Part shown: positions 21,461 to 35,000 of the stretch, piece by piece
Layout of the letters: the number at the start of each line of letters is the position of its first letter
Numbering within the stretch: the first letter of the stretch is position 1
NCBI RefSeq assembly: GCF_024868665.1
Contig: NC_079910.1
Location: 10,972,000-11,035,999 of the forward strand
Direction: 5' to 3'
DNA from: Triplophysa rosa
Taxonomy: Eukaryota > Chordata > Actinopteri > Cypriniformes > Nemacheilidae
Length of the DNA stretch: 64,000 bases
Position numbers and translations under genes: made by a program
The notes under the pieces: model-generated
Told to the model about the DNA's origin: nothing
Seen by the model: the letters and a program-made list of their open reading frames with translations, nothing else
The model's database searches: none

Positions 21461-22679
21461 ATAATGTAATGTGTTTTCTACTCGACTAAAAACATAACAT
21501 ATAAGTTTATAGCACGTAAGGCATAAGATATGACTGTGTGTATGATGGATTTAATTAACAGACGAATTCCATAGACTGCAAAAATATTATCACAGGTAAT
21601 GAAATGACTATTGTTTGGTCAAATTTGCCATATATTTTGGTCCATGTTTTGTGTTTGCATGGGTTTTGAGTTGGACATCATCCAATACAGGGCACTCTAG
21701 TGCATCATCCTATACCAGTATATACCATCCATCACCAGTGGTTCTCAACAGGGGGGCCGTGGCCCACAAGGGTTCTCAGCTGTCTTCAAAGTGGGCCTCA
21801 AGATGACTAGTCTTTTAAAATGATACAAAATAAGCATTGAAATACATAAAAATGTAGGCATTTTTATAATGAATAAATGTTTTATTGGGTACAAAATTGC
21901 TATACTCAAGTGAAAAATAAAATGGATTAGTTAAAATGTGTGTATGAAAAGTTCAAATCTTGCTTTCATTGCCTAAAAGTAATAAAAACACAAAGAAATT
22001 GTGAAAACGTATCCAGTTGCACCTTTTAAACTTCTCTCAACCTTCATATCTTCTGAGGAAAAAACATATGTAGCATGCCTTTCCTCTCAGTTTAAACTGT
22101 ATCTGGGGGGTTGTTTGCACATTTGTACATGTCCTTGGCATTTTGGATAGGTTCCTGTGTGGTTAGGATGCTGTGGTATGATCTCATCTTGTACTGTATG
22201 CAAATATGCCAGCCACGCTTGGACTGGTCAGCCTCAAAAATCTTCCTTTCCATTACTTGTGTTAAAGTTTGTCAGAAAATTATTTTTCCATGTCATGCTG
22301 GACATGTCAAAGCTCAGTTTTTTTGCGACTCGTTCAGATACTGCATCTGCTCAACCTCTCAAGTGTAACACAGAGTTTTGAAGATCAATAAGGCTATAAC
22401 CCCATAAATCTCAGGACTTGTGACGGATGAGGCTATGAGAATTCAAGTCTTTTATCTTTTTAATAAAGTGATCTCATGACAGCTGTGTGGGACCAGAATA
22501 TGCATTTGAAATTCAGAAGATCACTGCTCATTATATGTGGTAGTTCAGATGAGCTTCAGTACCTAAGGGAGGAGGTGGGAGGAGCCTGGAGAGACAGGGG
22601 GTGGGTCTGCAGAGGCCTGAAGAGTCGGTGGGGACACATAACAGGAGGTACAGAGCTACGAGAAACTACATGTCTGTCA

Positions 22680-22684
<5 letters not shown>
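21461..22684. other. Upstream of megf6, one hAT fragment
   Basis: The segment at 21733–21800 (ccagtggttctcaac, ggggggccgtgg) is the left part of the hAT family found complete at 57038–57338. A G-rich purine stretch precedes the GA repeat (22560–22640). No gene seen. Confidence 0.4.

Positions 22685-22742
<58 letters not shown>
22685..22742. repeat. (GA)n microsatellite
   Basis: About 28 nearly perfect GA units lie roughly 20 bp upstream of a TATA-like site and 160 bp upstream of the megf6 start. GA tracts near promoters can bind GAGA-type factors, but no function is shown here. Confidence 0.85.
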
Positions 22743-22749
<7 letters not shown>

Positions 22750-22761
22750 GCCAGGAAACAG

Positions 22762-22769
22762 CTTATAAG
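22762..22769 (+). promoter_or_regulatory. TATA-like box for the megf6 first exon
   Basis: CTTATAAG lies 135 bp upstream of the ATG at 22904. The expected start site about 30 bp downstream falls in ctcattcctcagg. Position and sequence fit a core promoter, but the assignment rests on position only. Confidence 0.4.
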
Positions 22770-22903
22770 TAGCAAACTCATTCCTCAGGAACAGTTGTTC
22801 TCTCTTCTGTTGCATAATGGCTAGACTGATGTGTTTGTCTTGTGTGGGTTGTGTTGGTCTTTCTGGTTGAGTTGAGTTCTCAATAACACAGTGAGCTTTG
22901 ACA

Positions 22904-23063
22904 ATGTTGTCAGATCGGAAGAAGTTAGCTTTCTTATTTACCTTCTGGTCTCAACTGGTCCTGAGTTTGGGCGCTGGGAATTCACGTCACAGATATTATC
23001 AACGAAACTGCTACACCTGCTTCAATGGATATCATGGATACAACACGGGACACCTGGGCCCAG
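22904..23063 (+). CDS. megf6: megf6 candidate first exon with signal peptide
   Basis: The ATG at 22904 begins [20 protein letters not shown], then [20 protein letters not shown] and [13 protein letters not shown], ending at donor CCCAG|GTGAGT. KK followed by a hydrophobic core and SLGA/GNS looks like a cleavable signal peptide. Phase 1 at the end would allow a direct join to 31513. Assignment to megf6 relies on strand, phase and leader character; the mature part is not a domain I recognise. Confidence 0.55.
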
Positions 23064-26000
23064 GTGAGTGCAATTCCATTTAGTTAGTTTTTGATTTAGC
23101 TGTTTGAACTGGAATGTGGTGGATCGCATTACTTTAATGACAGTGTCAGACTGGATCAGATCTTTGGTAATGCCTTGGCTTTGGCGAATAAGGGAGCTTT
23201 ATTCAGCACTATTAATTCACCGTGAAGGACTGGAAAAGACAATGCCATCGGTCCACTGGGAACAGATGTCAGATTTGTAATAGACCAGCAAAACAAATAA
23301 TTCAGTGGTGTTTGCCAAATATTTTAGACGATTTCTGTTTTGTCTCCACTTTAAGAGACCTAAAATTGTATGTAATATTGAAATGTTTTTCTAACTGAAT
23401 GTTAAAATAAGTAGGCTGTGTTTTAAGTGACACAGACCTGACTGTCTAAAGCACTGGTTGAAATTATAGACAGTCATTAGCTCTAAATTAATAAAGAACT
23501 AGCATTAAAGCAGCAGGTGAACACTTCATGTCAATTAACTTTCTGTAAATGTGCCGACTTGTCTTTTGACAGTCTCATGGAATTCCTTCAGTGAAAATTT
23601 TCTGGCGTATGTAGCTACAGTATAACTATTATAATCCTAAAATCTTTCTCTCTCATTATGAAAGACAAAACTGCTTGTGTTTTGACTGCACTGTAAGTGT
23701 ACACTTTTAAGTGAGCAGTGCAAGTATGATACCTAAGGGATTCTTTGGGCTGCTTAACAACAAGTCTGTAATGATTTGCTTTGGTCAAGAACACAGAGTA
23801 TTACAGAACGTATTTCAGAGTATTTAGATATCTCAGCTCAATGCTGGATTAAAGAGAAATGTGTGTTGAAATAAATTGAATCTGTTACATAATCAGTCAA
23901 CTATGCATATTTTGCTCTTTGTTTATGCAGTTTGGAATGGCATTGATATGCCTTTCAACAATGTGGGCGACAGACTTTGATTTTGGCACTACAGAAGCAC
24001 ACATGTTTAAGTCTGCTAAGCATGCTTGACAATCTTCACACAAGCTTGTGATCTAAATAATACGAGTAGTAGTACAAGATTAAAGAGTAACAATTGCTTT
24101 CCAGCTTCTGTGGATGATATCAAGCCAGATCTTTTCTAAACTCCTAAGCAAAAGCTGGTGATCTCCATCCAGTGTTTCATTTGAAATAGAGGTTATCGTG
24201 ATAAGAAGCAGTTGTTTTTCTAACCTGAGGACCTGAGGGGTTCAAGCTCACATGGGTCATTGATTTTACCTTCCGATTCAATTGCTAAAGGTACACTTCA
24301 CATAACTGGGGATCTTTGAGGGCCAAGCAACCTTACCTTGGCTGAAGTGGGCAAAATGTGGATTTCCTTATTACCTCGCTTATAGACTATCCTCAGTGGT
24401 GATGCATGTCAGCACAAAATTAATTGGTTGATCGATTTTTTTCCTGAATTCTGCTTGATTAATTGCAGGAAAAACTGCAGAACGCAATTGTGGAGACCCA
24501 CGGGCTGCTGCTGGCTCCACAGCTGAGCTCTCCGGTGAATTCCTGCATTTCAAGTCTCGTTTGAAATCTAGCTGTTTATTTACACCCTGATGCTGTGAAT
24601 GGGCCACAGTTCTTCCTCTCTCTGTGCTTTGTTGTTGTGTACAGCACTTTTGTAATTGAGGTTCCTTCCGGCTATTCTGGACAGGTGGTTTCTATTACCT
24701 ACACAACAACTGATCATCTCACACCGTGGTGTTTTTGGCTGTTCTGACTTCACTATCATTCCATGCTGTGATGACTCTAAAGTGCACTTGAGTGATGCAC
24801 ACTAAAGTCAAACTTTGGATGAAACAGAGGCTTGTGGTTTTGGAAAATTATTTATTTTTAAACAGGTTCTTCAATACTAAAATCATATACCATTGAATGA
24901 GCTGATGTTGCTGTGGCAGTGATGGTCAAGCTCAAGGTGCTTAAAAGGTCTTCACAGCGAGGCCATAGAAGAACCATTTTTGGTTCCACAAAGAACCATT
25001 CAGTCAAAGGTTCTTTAAAGAACCATCTCTTTCTTAATTTTTTATAATCTGAAGAACCTTTTTTCGCCACAAAGAACCTTTTTTGAAACAGAAAGTTTCT
25101 TCAGATGTTAAAAGGTTCTTTATGGAACCAAAAAGTTCTTCTATGCCCTTTTGAAGCACCTTTTCTTTCAAGAGTGTAATGTTTTGTTTGCAAAATGCTT
25201 ATTTTAACATTTAAATGACACACTCCATCTTACGAATCTGTCTTATCTTAATGAAGGCCTGTTACTGCTTTGTCAGTTTATAGTGTTGTTTATATCACAG
25301 CATTGTTCCTTATGTCAGATGACTTGTTTGTTCTTCTAGTGAGATCCAATGTGGATTTCATCTAGCTGTTTGTGAGTACATTCCATCTGGCGTAATCCGG
25401 CAACAGAAGTGTTTCCTGTCTTGTGCAATTATTATGAATTTAAGTGCATGTTAAATACTTTTTGTCTAAACCAGATTTGTTTTACAGTATACTGGCATGT
25501 AAATAGTTTTGAACGAAGTGGATATTGAATGCAACTGTCACGATTCAGTCTGTTTGCCCTGTTAGTTTGGACTTTTAGTTTGTATTGTAATTATGGTTCC
25601 TGTTTTATGTTGTATTCTTTTGTAGTTCTTTTGTTCATTGGTTCTTGTTAATTGTTTCTCCCAAGTGTGTCTAGTTATCGTGTTTAGTTTTCAGTGTATT
25701 TAAACCCCATTATGTTCTTTGTCTAGTGTGAGCCGTTGAATGTTTGGTCTTGTTCCCAGTATTTTTTGCTCAGTGTTCTTTTATTATTACTTTGTCTTTT
25801 TGTTAAATAAATCTTCTGCACGTGGATCCCCTGCCTTTGGTTACAGAACGACTCACCAAAACATGGATCCAGCAGTATGGCACCCGGCAATGCGTCTTCT
25901 CATGCTCCGCCAGGGCTCCTGCTCCCTTGAGGATCACACCCAGGACTTATTAGATCTTGTTCCAGATACCCACTATGGCTTTACCCAGATAAGTCTCTGA

Positions 26001-29000
26001 TTGTTTTTTATCGCGCCAGTCTAAATGAACCATCAGATCAGAACTTTCTCAGTATAATCCTCAAGGGAGATTTGCAGACTTTGTAGAGCTGGCCCTGGTG
26101 TTGAGCGGGTCCTCCTTCACTGTGGGGGAGGCGGAGGAGGACGACCCCCCTAAACATTGGCAAAAAATGACAACACATTTGCAAATTTTATAAAGACATT
26201 ACACACTACTCTCGATTCTGTCCTTGTCATGAGTTTCTAGTTCTGTGGACAGAGTCGTGACAGTACCATGTCTTTTGTGCTTGTTTTGTTAGACACATGG
26301 CCATTGTGGTCACTTTGTGCCATGTGTTTCTCCTGTCGCGTCCCTTGTCCCCGCCCTCTTGTTTCCCGGTAATTCTCCCCATTAGTGTATTATTCCCGTC
26401 ACCTGCTGTCACCTTCCCCATGTAATTATCCCTCGTTAGTGTTCCCCTTTATTAAGCCCAAGTTCCCTCTGTCCTGTGCCTGTTCGTTTTGTCGACCTTG
26501 TTACTTCGTGTCCGTATGCAATATTCCACAGCTGAGTTCCCTAGTCCTGTCCTGCCTGCCGTGTTGTTTGGTTGAAGTTATTTTGTACTCCTTCTGTTTT
26601 GCCCCCTTGTGGGAACTGTTTTGTTAAGTCTTATTTCAGTTAGTTTTTGCTCCCCATTGTGGGTTTTTGTTTATGTTTAAAGAAATAAAAGTTTTCTATT
26701 AACCCTTGTTGTTTGCGCCTGGGTTCTGTTTGTGATTCGTGACAGACTACAAAAAACAAATGTTTGTTGATTAGATAAGAGATACAATTGTAGTCATTCT
26801 ACACTTTCTTTCCTGTAAGTTTATGCATTTCTTTGTATATTCAAATAAAATCTGTTCCCTGATTTGCCGTGGTTTGCCCTAAAAAATATTTTGTCCTATA
26901 AAGTTTTTGTCAATTTTGTCCCATATACCTCATATGTTGGTTTAATCTAACCCGAGGGAGCATTGAAAGCAAACATTGCACAAATATTCCCCTGTCTCTT
27001 TTGGACATTATTGTATAAATAATTTTTGGAATAGAATACAACGATTATTAAAACTAGATTTCTCTTGGTGCCCTCTGGAAAAAAACAGATGTGTGTCTCT
27101 GTCAACTGTCTTTGCTTGACATCATAGAGTAAGCTTTATAAATCTTCAGCATATCATAATGGCCATAAGCGCACATCTTAATCTACTCCCGGCCTGTTGT
27201 TTCACATAATCGGACTCTTTATCAAACAGAAGTGCTCAGGGTTAACTGGTCTAGTTAAATATCTGGTTTTAAATACTCTCTTCAGACGGCTCATTGTAAT
27301 CAGAAGATCCATTGCGGTCAATTGGACCATCAACATTCTGGTGTATTTGTATTAGATACTGTAGATCCCACTTCACAACCTGTGATTGGCAGAACATTAA
27401 TACAGTATGTGGTATTCAAGTCATAGTGCTGAACCTCTTAAAGGACTCATTAAATGAGCACTTTCAGCAAGTTGATATGATTTATTAGGGTCTTCATGAA
27501 ATGTCTGGAACAGATTTTGCTTGAAAACACTCAGTGGCTGTGTAAACAAAACCCTTTTTGCCTCGTCAAAAACAGCTATGCTCACAGCAACCCGTTTTGG
27601 TGCATGTCTCTTTAAATGATAATTAGTTACAGCACAGCACACCCCCCGTTACACACACAACGTGAGAGCATAACTAGTATGCTGTGACAGATTTTTCAGC
27701 CTAAGGACGAATGATTTGAGATGTTTAAAACGAAACTAACCGCAGTGTTCGCCCCTGTTCATTAGCAAAACAAACAGCTTGCCGCAGCTGAACATATTAA
27801 CACACATAACGTATTTTAGATTTTTTTTAGATTTAGATTCAATTTATTGTCATTGCACATGTACGAAGGTACAAGGCAACGAAATGTGACCTCTGCATTT
27901 AACCCATCCAGAGAGTAGTGAACACACGTACCCCCGGAGCAGTGGGCAGCTATCACTGCAGCGCCCGGGGAGCAAGTAGGGGTAAGGTGCCTTGCTCAAG
28001 GGCACCTCAGTTGTTACCCGTCGGCCCTGGGAATCGAACCAGCAACCTTCTGGTCACGAGTCCGACTCTCTAACCATTAGGCCACAACTGCCCCCCTGTA
28101 TGTATTAATATACATACAGCTAAACTCCATGTGCCCATTTGCCAAATAACATATAAATATAGAGTAAGTTTAACACTGGCTTTGAATGTTCTATTTAGCC
28201 TGTGACTGACTTAGCTCCATTCGCTATCATATGCTAACGTTATCCTCCTATATATGGTACATGATAAATATTATTTACATCTGCAGCTTTGTCTCGTTCA
28301 GTTGGTCTCGATCCCTCTTGAGGAATAACTTTGAAGCTAATCCTGCTTGTACTGTCCCAGGTTGATAAAGCACTCCGGCTTGAAGTGATTCGCGCAAACA
28401 AGCAGGTTTTTACTTATCGTTTCTGATGGATTTCCACTAAAAATAAAATAAATCCACTCCTGTCTCTTTCGAGGTTAAGACTCTGTGCAGCGACTACATT
28501 GCATGTTGTCCACAAACTTTAGCCATGGCGTCACGTACACTGCTGTCGCTTGTGAAAACAACAATGGCGGCAACGCCGTGGGTGGAATTGTGTGGATTAA
28601 GGGGCGATAATATTATAATAAGAGCCTGCGTCTACGTCACATCAGGAGCGAAATCTGAACAGCTCGATTTGTCATATGCTTGCAGAGAAAGGCTTACCAA
28701 AACAAAGTTACTGGGATCTTGTTTTTCATGTTTTCTGGGTTGCTAGATGCACCGGGGACCCGATTATAGCACTTAAACACAGAAAAATTTTGACTTTCAT
28801 CCAGTGGGTCCTTTAAGAGAATTAATTTACATGGGCCAATGATAAATGGCTTACCAAAATAAAATACACCCTGCTTACATGAACGTCAATAATAGTTGCC
28901 TATTAAACATTTACAGCAAATTGCTTTAGACTCTGAGCTATTTATTGCGTAAATTAATTCAATTTTGTTTGAACAATTTGTTGTCGTATTTTTGTTGGCT

Positions 29001-32000
29001 AACCCGGAAGTAAGCGCCGCGCTGGTTCCCTCGACCGAAAGCCTATGCATTTTTCCCATAGACTTTTGGAAGATGTAAAAAATAAGCTCTGTGATTAACA
29101 AAGTTTAATAATGTTTACACATTTTGTCTATCAAGTTATTCTTTACAAATTAACACCACATTTGTTTCTTATGAAGCCAAAATACTAACACGATGCTACA
29201 AACAGACTACACTTAAGGTCGCTCGATATCAACGTCATCACCATCAAGCCTCCGACAACTCTTTCAAACTTTATTAAAAATGTGTTACCTGGTAAGTAAT
29301 TACTCCGTGAATGAATCCGCATATACGTTTTAAGAGATTTGTGCAATGTTGCATTATTTGTGAGCTTTATATGCGCGATGACGTCTAACGCCCCCACCAA
29401 AGGAAGTAGTCACTTTTAGCAACTTGTTAGCAACCGCCGGTTTTAAGACACAATAAGGATTTAATAAATCCCAAGCGGGTTATAATTGGTGTGTTTTATG
29501 TCATAGAATAAAACGTGAAAATATTTAGAGGTTTTGTTTACCACAGACCTTATTTCGGGCGATTTACCAAAAACCCATTAAAAAACCCATAGACTTCGGA
29601 GCGATGGAACCGGAACTCCTAAAATGTTAACTCCCTTCTGGGTTTTGCATACAAAATTATGTCATCTCGGAGCCTCCCTATAGTTGGTCGAATGTGAACT
29701 GTTCATTTGTAATAGTTTGTTTTTCAGACCTTTTTTCACATTAACATTATATTTAAATGATTGTCCTTTCCATTTCTATTTTTCCATTTTTGCGTTGCAT
29801 CCAAAAGCTAAAAGTCTTTCTGGCTCTAAAACAACTGTATTTTAATAAATGTGTATCATTTGTACTGGTAATTACTCTTGCCTACAGAATATTGGCCATA
29901 GTTGTTATATGCTTTAAGATGCGGAAATAACCCTTTATAGAGCTACATTAATTTGTTCCAAAAATAAGGCAATCATCATTCAAGATATAGGTAAAAAAGT
30001 TTGATATAAATAATACAGAAGCACACTCTTCAAATGCCGCTTGGTCAAATATTTACTTTAAAATAATCTTTCTTGGAAAAGACATTGGAAACTATAGGAT
30101 AAGCATGCTCTATGAAGGGAGTAGTCTATATTGATTATTATAAATTACTTTCATGTACTATTCTTCATATTAGTGATTCCAAACATCAGCCACATAAGAA
30201 GAGGATTTGGTCTTGAAACCGATATTACATTTAAATCTTCTCCCTTAATCAATTCCATATGAATGCATGCGAGTTCATAATGACCAGCTATTTCTCTTCA
30301 TATAATATCACTTTAATACTTCACCCCCTTCTGGTGCATGAGTTATAACCCAGAGCACAGTGCACATAACTCACTGTCTGACACAGTCCCCAGCTGAACA
30401 CTGCTGCTATTACTGTCTGTCACACAGCAGGACTTCATAGGCCTAGAACAGATCTGAACTCTCTCAGACCGTCACTGCACCTGTACTTCTCATTTTACAT
30501 ATGTGCCACTCTTAAAACTCATCATTAGAAACTCTATAAATTTGATTCACTTGTTTCATGTATTTGTGCTTTTTTCAACATTTACCAATATTAATATAAC
30601 TATAACCCCCTTTACGGTATTTTCAAAATCACATAAAGCTATGTGAATGCTTTATACACACACACTGTACAGTACATTATTGAAAGAAATAAAGAAATGA
30701 GTTTTAAACTGTCAAAATGTATCATCTCAGTTGCTGACTTTTACCTGACCTTCCTTTTGTGGAAACAACTCTATTCCTGAAGTTACATTAAAGAGAAAAT
30801 GAACATACATCATTTATTCACCCTCATGTCATTCCAACCCTGTATGACTTTCTTTCTTCTGCAGAACACAAAAGAAGATATTTTGAAGAATGTTGGCAAC
30901 CAAACAACACTGGCCCCATTTGACTTTCACTGTACGGACACAAAACTACTGAGACATTTCTCAAAATATCTTCTTTTGTGCTCCACAGAAGAAAGAAAGT
31001 CATACAGGTTTTCAATTACATGATGCTAAAATCTGTTTCAGCGCTGTGTAGGCAACAGTACTTTAAAGGTCAGGCTGACGGCAACACTCTTGGAAGGTCA
31101 CACTAGACACAACACAAAGAGGTTATTCACAAAGAGAGCTAAAGTAAGTGCTGATTGCTTATTTTCACTCTGGTGATGCATCAACCACATACGTGCACTT
31201 TAAGGTGCCAATAGATTCCTAAAAGCATGCTGACTACTGAGTCAGCGAATGAACCATGTCTCGTAGCTGTGCTGACTGTTTACTTTGGAAGTCACTAAAG
31301 ACCTCAATTATGAAGAATCTGTAAAGCGACTAAGCTGTTTTGTGTCTGCTCTAGAGTACAGTAGATGAATTAAATTAGATTGTCCAAACAGCAGAAGGGA
31401 AATGACTTACAGTATGTTGTGTTTGCTTAAAGTTAGGTAAAGTTTTGGAAGACTGTGTAAGAACCCAACCACGTTCCAAAGTCTGGTCTTGTGTCTTCTG
31501 TTTTCTCTTTAGATATTGATGAGTGCCAGGTACACAACGGAGGCTGCCAGCATAGGTGCGTGGACACCAGAGAGTCCTACTACTGCAGGTGCAACCCAGG
31601 GTTCCGTCTTCACGTTGATGGACGCACCTGCCTAGGTGAGTCATTCGGAGGTCATGAGAGGTCAGTGACAGCGTTGACGGACTGGATTGCCTCCAAGGGT
31701 GTAGAGGCTGTAATCATCACAACCTTAGAAAAGTTTGCTTTCACAGAATGGGGTTCTCTTCAAAGCAAGCAGCTCTGGGAATCAAAGAGCCCCTTGTTTT
31801 CAGTCGTGGAATTTTCGCTATAGTATTCTACTGTACAGGCCTTGTCATGGTGAGTTTGTGATGGACTTTTGAGATAGACCAATGTCTCTGTCCATTGGAC
31901 TCAGTTTTCGCTTGCCAGGCCCTGTTAACTGATAAACTATCACAATCATCTATTCAAATGTGAATGTGATGTAGAAGGTGTCAGATGAAACCCAGCAATT

Positions 32001-35000
32001 GTCTTTTGTGAAAATAAAGAATTATTTTTTTTACAGCTGTGGTCATCTCTAAACGTTTGATGTTGTATTTTCACTTTTTTTACAAGCTCTTCAAGCTCTA
32101 CCAAGAGCATTTCATCGCTGTTCTCTCGAAACGTCGGATGTCCGAATTTGCTGTTTTTCAGGAAATGGAAAAAAACACTGTACCTAAATGATTAAATACT
32201 TTTTAATACTTTACTTACTTTACTTTACTTATGGCAATAAAATCACAAAATATGGAGATACAAGGTTTCAGAAGGATAGCAGCGATATGTGAGACACCTA
32301 CACTGTAAAAAAAATACCCGTAAAACTTTAATATTCTAGGCAGCTGGGATGCCAATAACATTTTTGTAAAGTAAAATAATGTTATTTTGCACCCAACTTG
32401 CCAATTTGCAGTATTTTAATATATATTCTATTTTTTACAGCATTTTATGTGAAATTTCTGTAAAATAAAACAGTAATTTTTTAATTACAGTTTTTTTGCA
32501 GTGTTGGATACCACAGAAAATAAACCAGTGTTTGGAAACGCAAGCAAAAACATAAATTGCAAAAAAATGCAAATCTACAAGACTACCATAATATCTAAAA
32601 ATAATTTCATATGACATTGGATAGCATGCTGCAAATGCTGTAGATAGAGCTGAACTTGTAATAAACATGGAAAATTCCTTTAAATTTCCAACAAATGCTG
32701 TTTATATTCTATTAAGAATAGTTGCTTGGGAGTTCCATGTCCTGAAAACCGATCATCTATTTACTTTTCTGAGAATCTAATACATTAGCTGCGCAGTTTA
32801 GTGTGTGCTTCAGCTAAATCAGATCTTTACCCTCCCAGAAGTCTATTCAGCCTCCTGGATCATTCTTCAGTGTTTTCCAATACCAAATTAACTCTTCTAC
32901 AAAACCACAATCGAAACCAAATCTGAGTAGGAAGGAACGTGAAGCTGTACCAGAATAAACCAAAAACAGATGCTAATTGATTAATGATGGGTTCATTCAG
33001 GATCTTTTGGTTTTGGTAAAAGTCATTCGAGCTGGTAATCCAGCTGATATCTCATTCCAGAAGCTTATTAAATTGTGACATATGACCAACAGATTTGAAG
33101 GTTTTCCTCCCCAAAAAAGCATTATATTAGCATTATCTTTGTCTAGTCTAGAAACACTTTCATCATAATTTGAAACGTAAAGATTTGTCTTCCCAAAAGA
33201 TACAGTTTCAACAAATCGTCACTATTCTTTGCAGATTTATTTGGCAAGTGTCTGAAGTGACATTTTTAAAGCTGTTTTGGAGAATATGCACACTGTATGC
33301 AAGGGTTTCTGAGGACAGACTTCACATTGCGTCTGACTGATACACTGATATGACAGTATGTATATTTAGTCTGCGTACTGATATATAGTCTGCTTTAATA
33401 TCCAACAGCTATGCAGCCAACGGCTCGACTAGATAAGATTTGTTACGTATGAAGGCATATCCTCCCTGTGACTGTGAGACATTAGCTCTGGTTGACATAT
33501 AGTAAATCCCCATGTGATGGTCTGTTTACTGTACTCTGTGTTTACCTGGACCTGAACTTTATCTGACCCTGTTTGATGAAAGAGGTGATTGAACGTTCCC
33601 AGAAACTCTGTCTAGTTCAGAAAGAGGGCGGAGGAGTCCCATTAAAGGCCTCTGACACTCAATGTCTGGCCCATAGAGATAATGAAAGTGTGTGTTTTAG
33701 TCTATAATCTGCTATTTTAGATCAATGCAAGAGATTGTAGAACCTAAAAACCTGACCATCTTTAAAAATGCTGGGTTATTTGAAGCGTTGGGTCAAAAAG
33801 GGGCAAACCCAACTGCTGGGTTAAATTAACCCCAAAAATGTTTATATTTGACCCAACAATGAGTTAAAAAACAACAACATAGGTTTACAACCCAACAGTT
33901 GGTTATGTACCATTTTGACCCAATGCTGAGTTGAAAATAAACCAGCATTTTTTAGAGTGATCACCACATGTCAAATTCCTTTTTAATGGTGCAGAACAAA
34001 GCTATTTGTTGAATATTGTGATTGGTTTCTAGATGGATATCCTCTTTGAAAAACAGAAGATCTATGATGCCAAACATCACAAACCAAACACTTGACGGAG
34101 ATGAGACGCTATTTGTTTTTCATTTAAACCTTATGTTCGTCTTCCACAAATGGTCTATTTGCAGTGAACTGATTTCAGTCATTGTTCAGTTTTATATATT
34201 ATTGTGTGGTATTGTTGATGGGGATTATTATTGTGAACAACTTATTGTTGACAGGAACATTCAATAAGTGTTTCACATTTTCTACTGGTATTTACAGTAA
34301 ATGCTTATAAAGCAGGATAGAATGAAGTCACCAAGTTTCTTGTTGGATAGCTTTTTCATTCACAGTGAAAAAAATTAATCTAAATAAAAAAATAAAGGTA
34401 CTTAAAAGGTTCTTCACTGCGATGTCATAGAAGAACCATTTTTGGTTCCACAAAGAATCATTCAGTCAAAGATTCTTTAAAGAACCATCTCTTTTGTACA
34501 CTTTTATGATATGAAGAACCTTTTTTCACCACAAAGAACCTTTTGTGAAACAGAAAGGTTCTTTACAGTACCATTTAGACAAAAAAGGTCATTCTTTGTC
34601 ATCGTAAAGCACCTTTATTTTTAAGAGTGAGGCTTTGTTAAAGTTTTGTACATTTCAACAACTTTTGAAAAGACTGTAACCACAAGTGATACATTTATGA
34701 ACCGCAGCTGAGCAAACTAAAAAAAACTAGATGTTACCAGTCATTGGAAAATTCTAAATTGAGCTCTATACTGTGTTGTTGAATTACTTATTGAAATCTT
34801 TACATTACAAAATTATTATGTAGACTGATATGTAGTGGATATTAAAACACATCCCTATCATGCCTGCAGTTTTTGTTGATAAAAAACCTGAGTAAATTAT
34901 ATCCGACAACTGTTACAGCTATAAAGCACCCAATGTAGGTTATAAATGTGCTCAGATTGAACCAAGCCAATACCGCATCATGTTAAGAAATTGTATTGAC

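Larger units (their letters stand above)
23064..31512. other. Large first intron of megf6
   Basis: 8.4 kb in which I searched by eye for EMI-domain exons and a first EGF exon and found none. It holds the repeats listed separately (24930–25180, 25536–26746, 27438–28816, 28990–29640, 30790–31024). 23064–24929 and 29650–30780 are otherwise unassigned AT-rich sequence. Confidence 0.5.

Noticed and set aside
22476..22772. Open frame with a long Arg-Glu repeat
   Set aside because: The repeat is the translation of the (GA)n microsatellite upstream of megf6; no splice or domain support.
28525..28746. Frame [19 protein letters not shown]
   Set aside because: It is inside the TTAA-flanked element 27438–28816, with no splice context or similarity I recognise.
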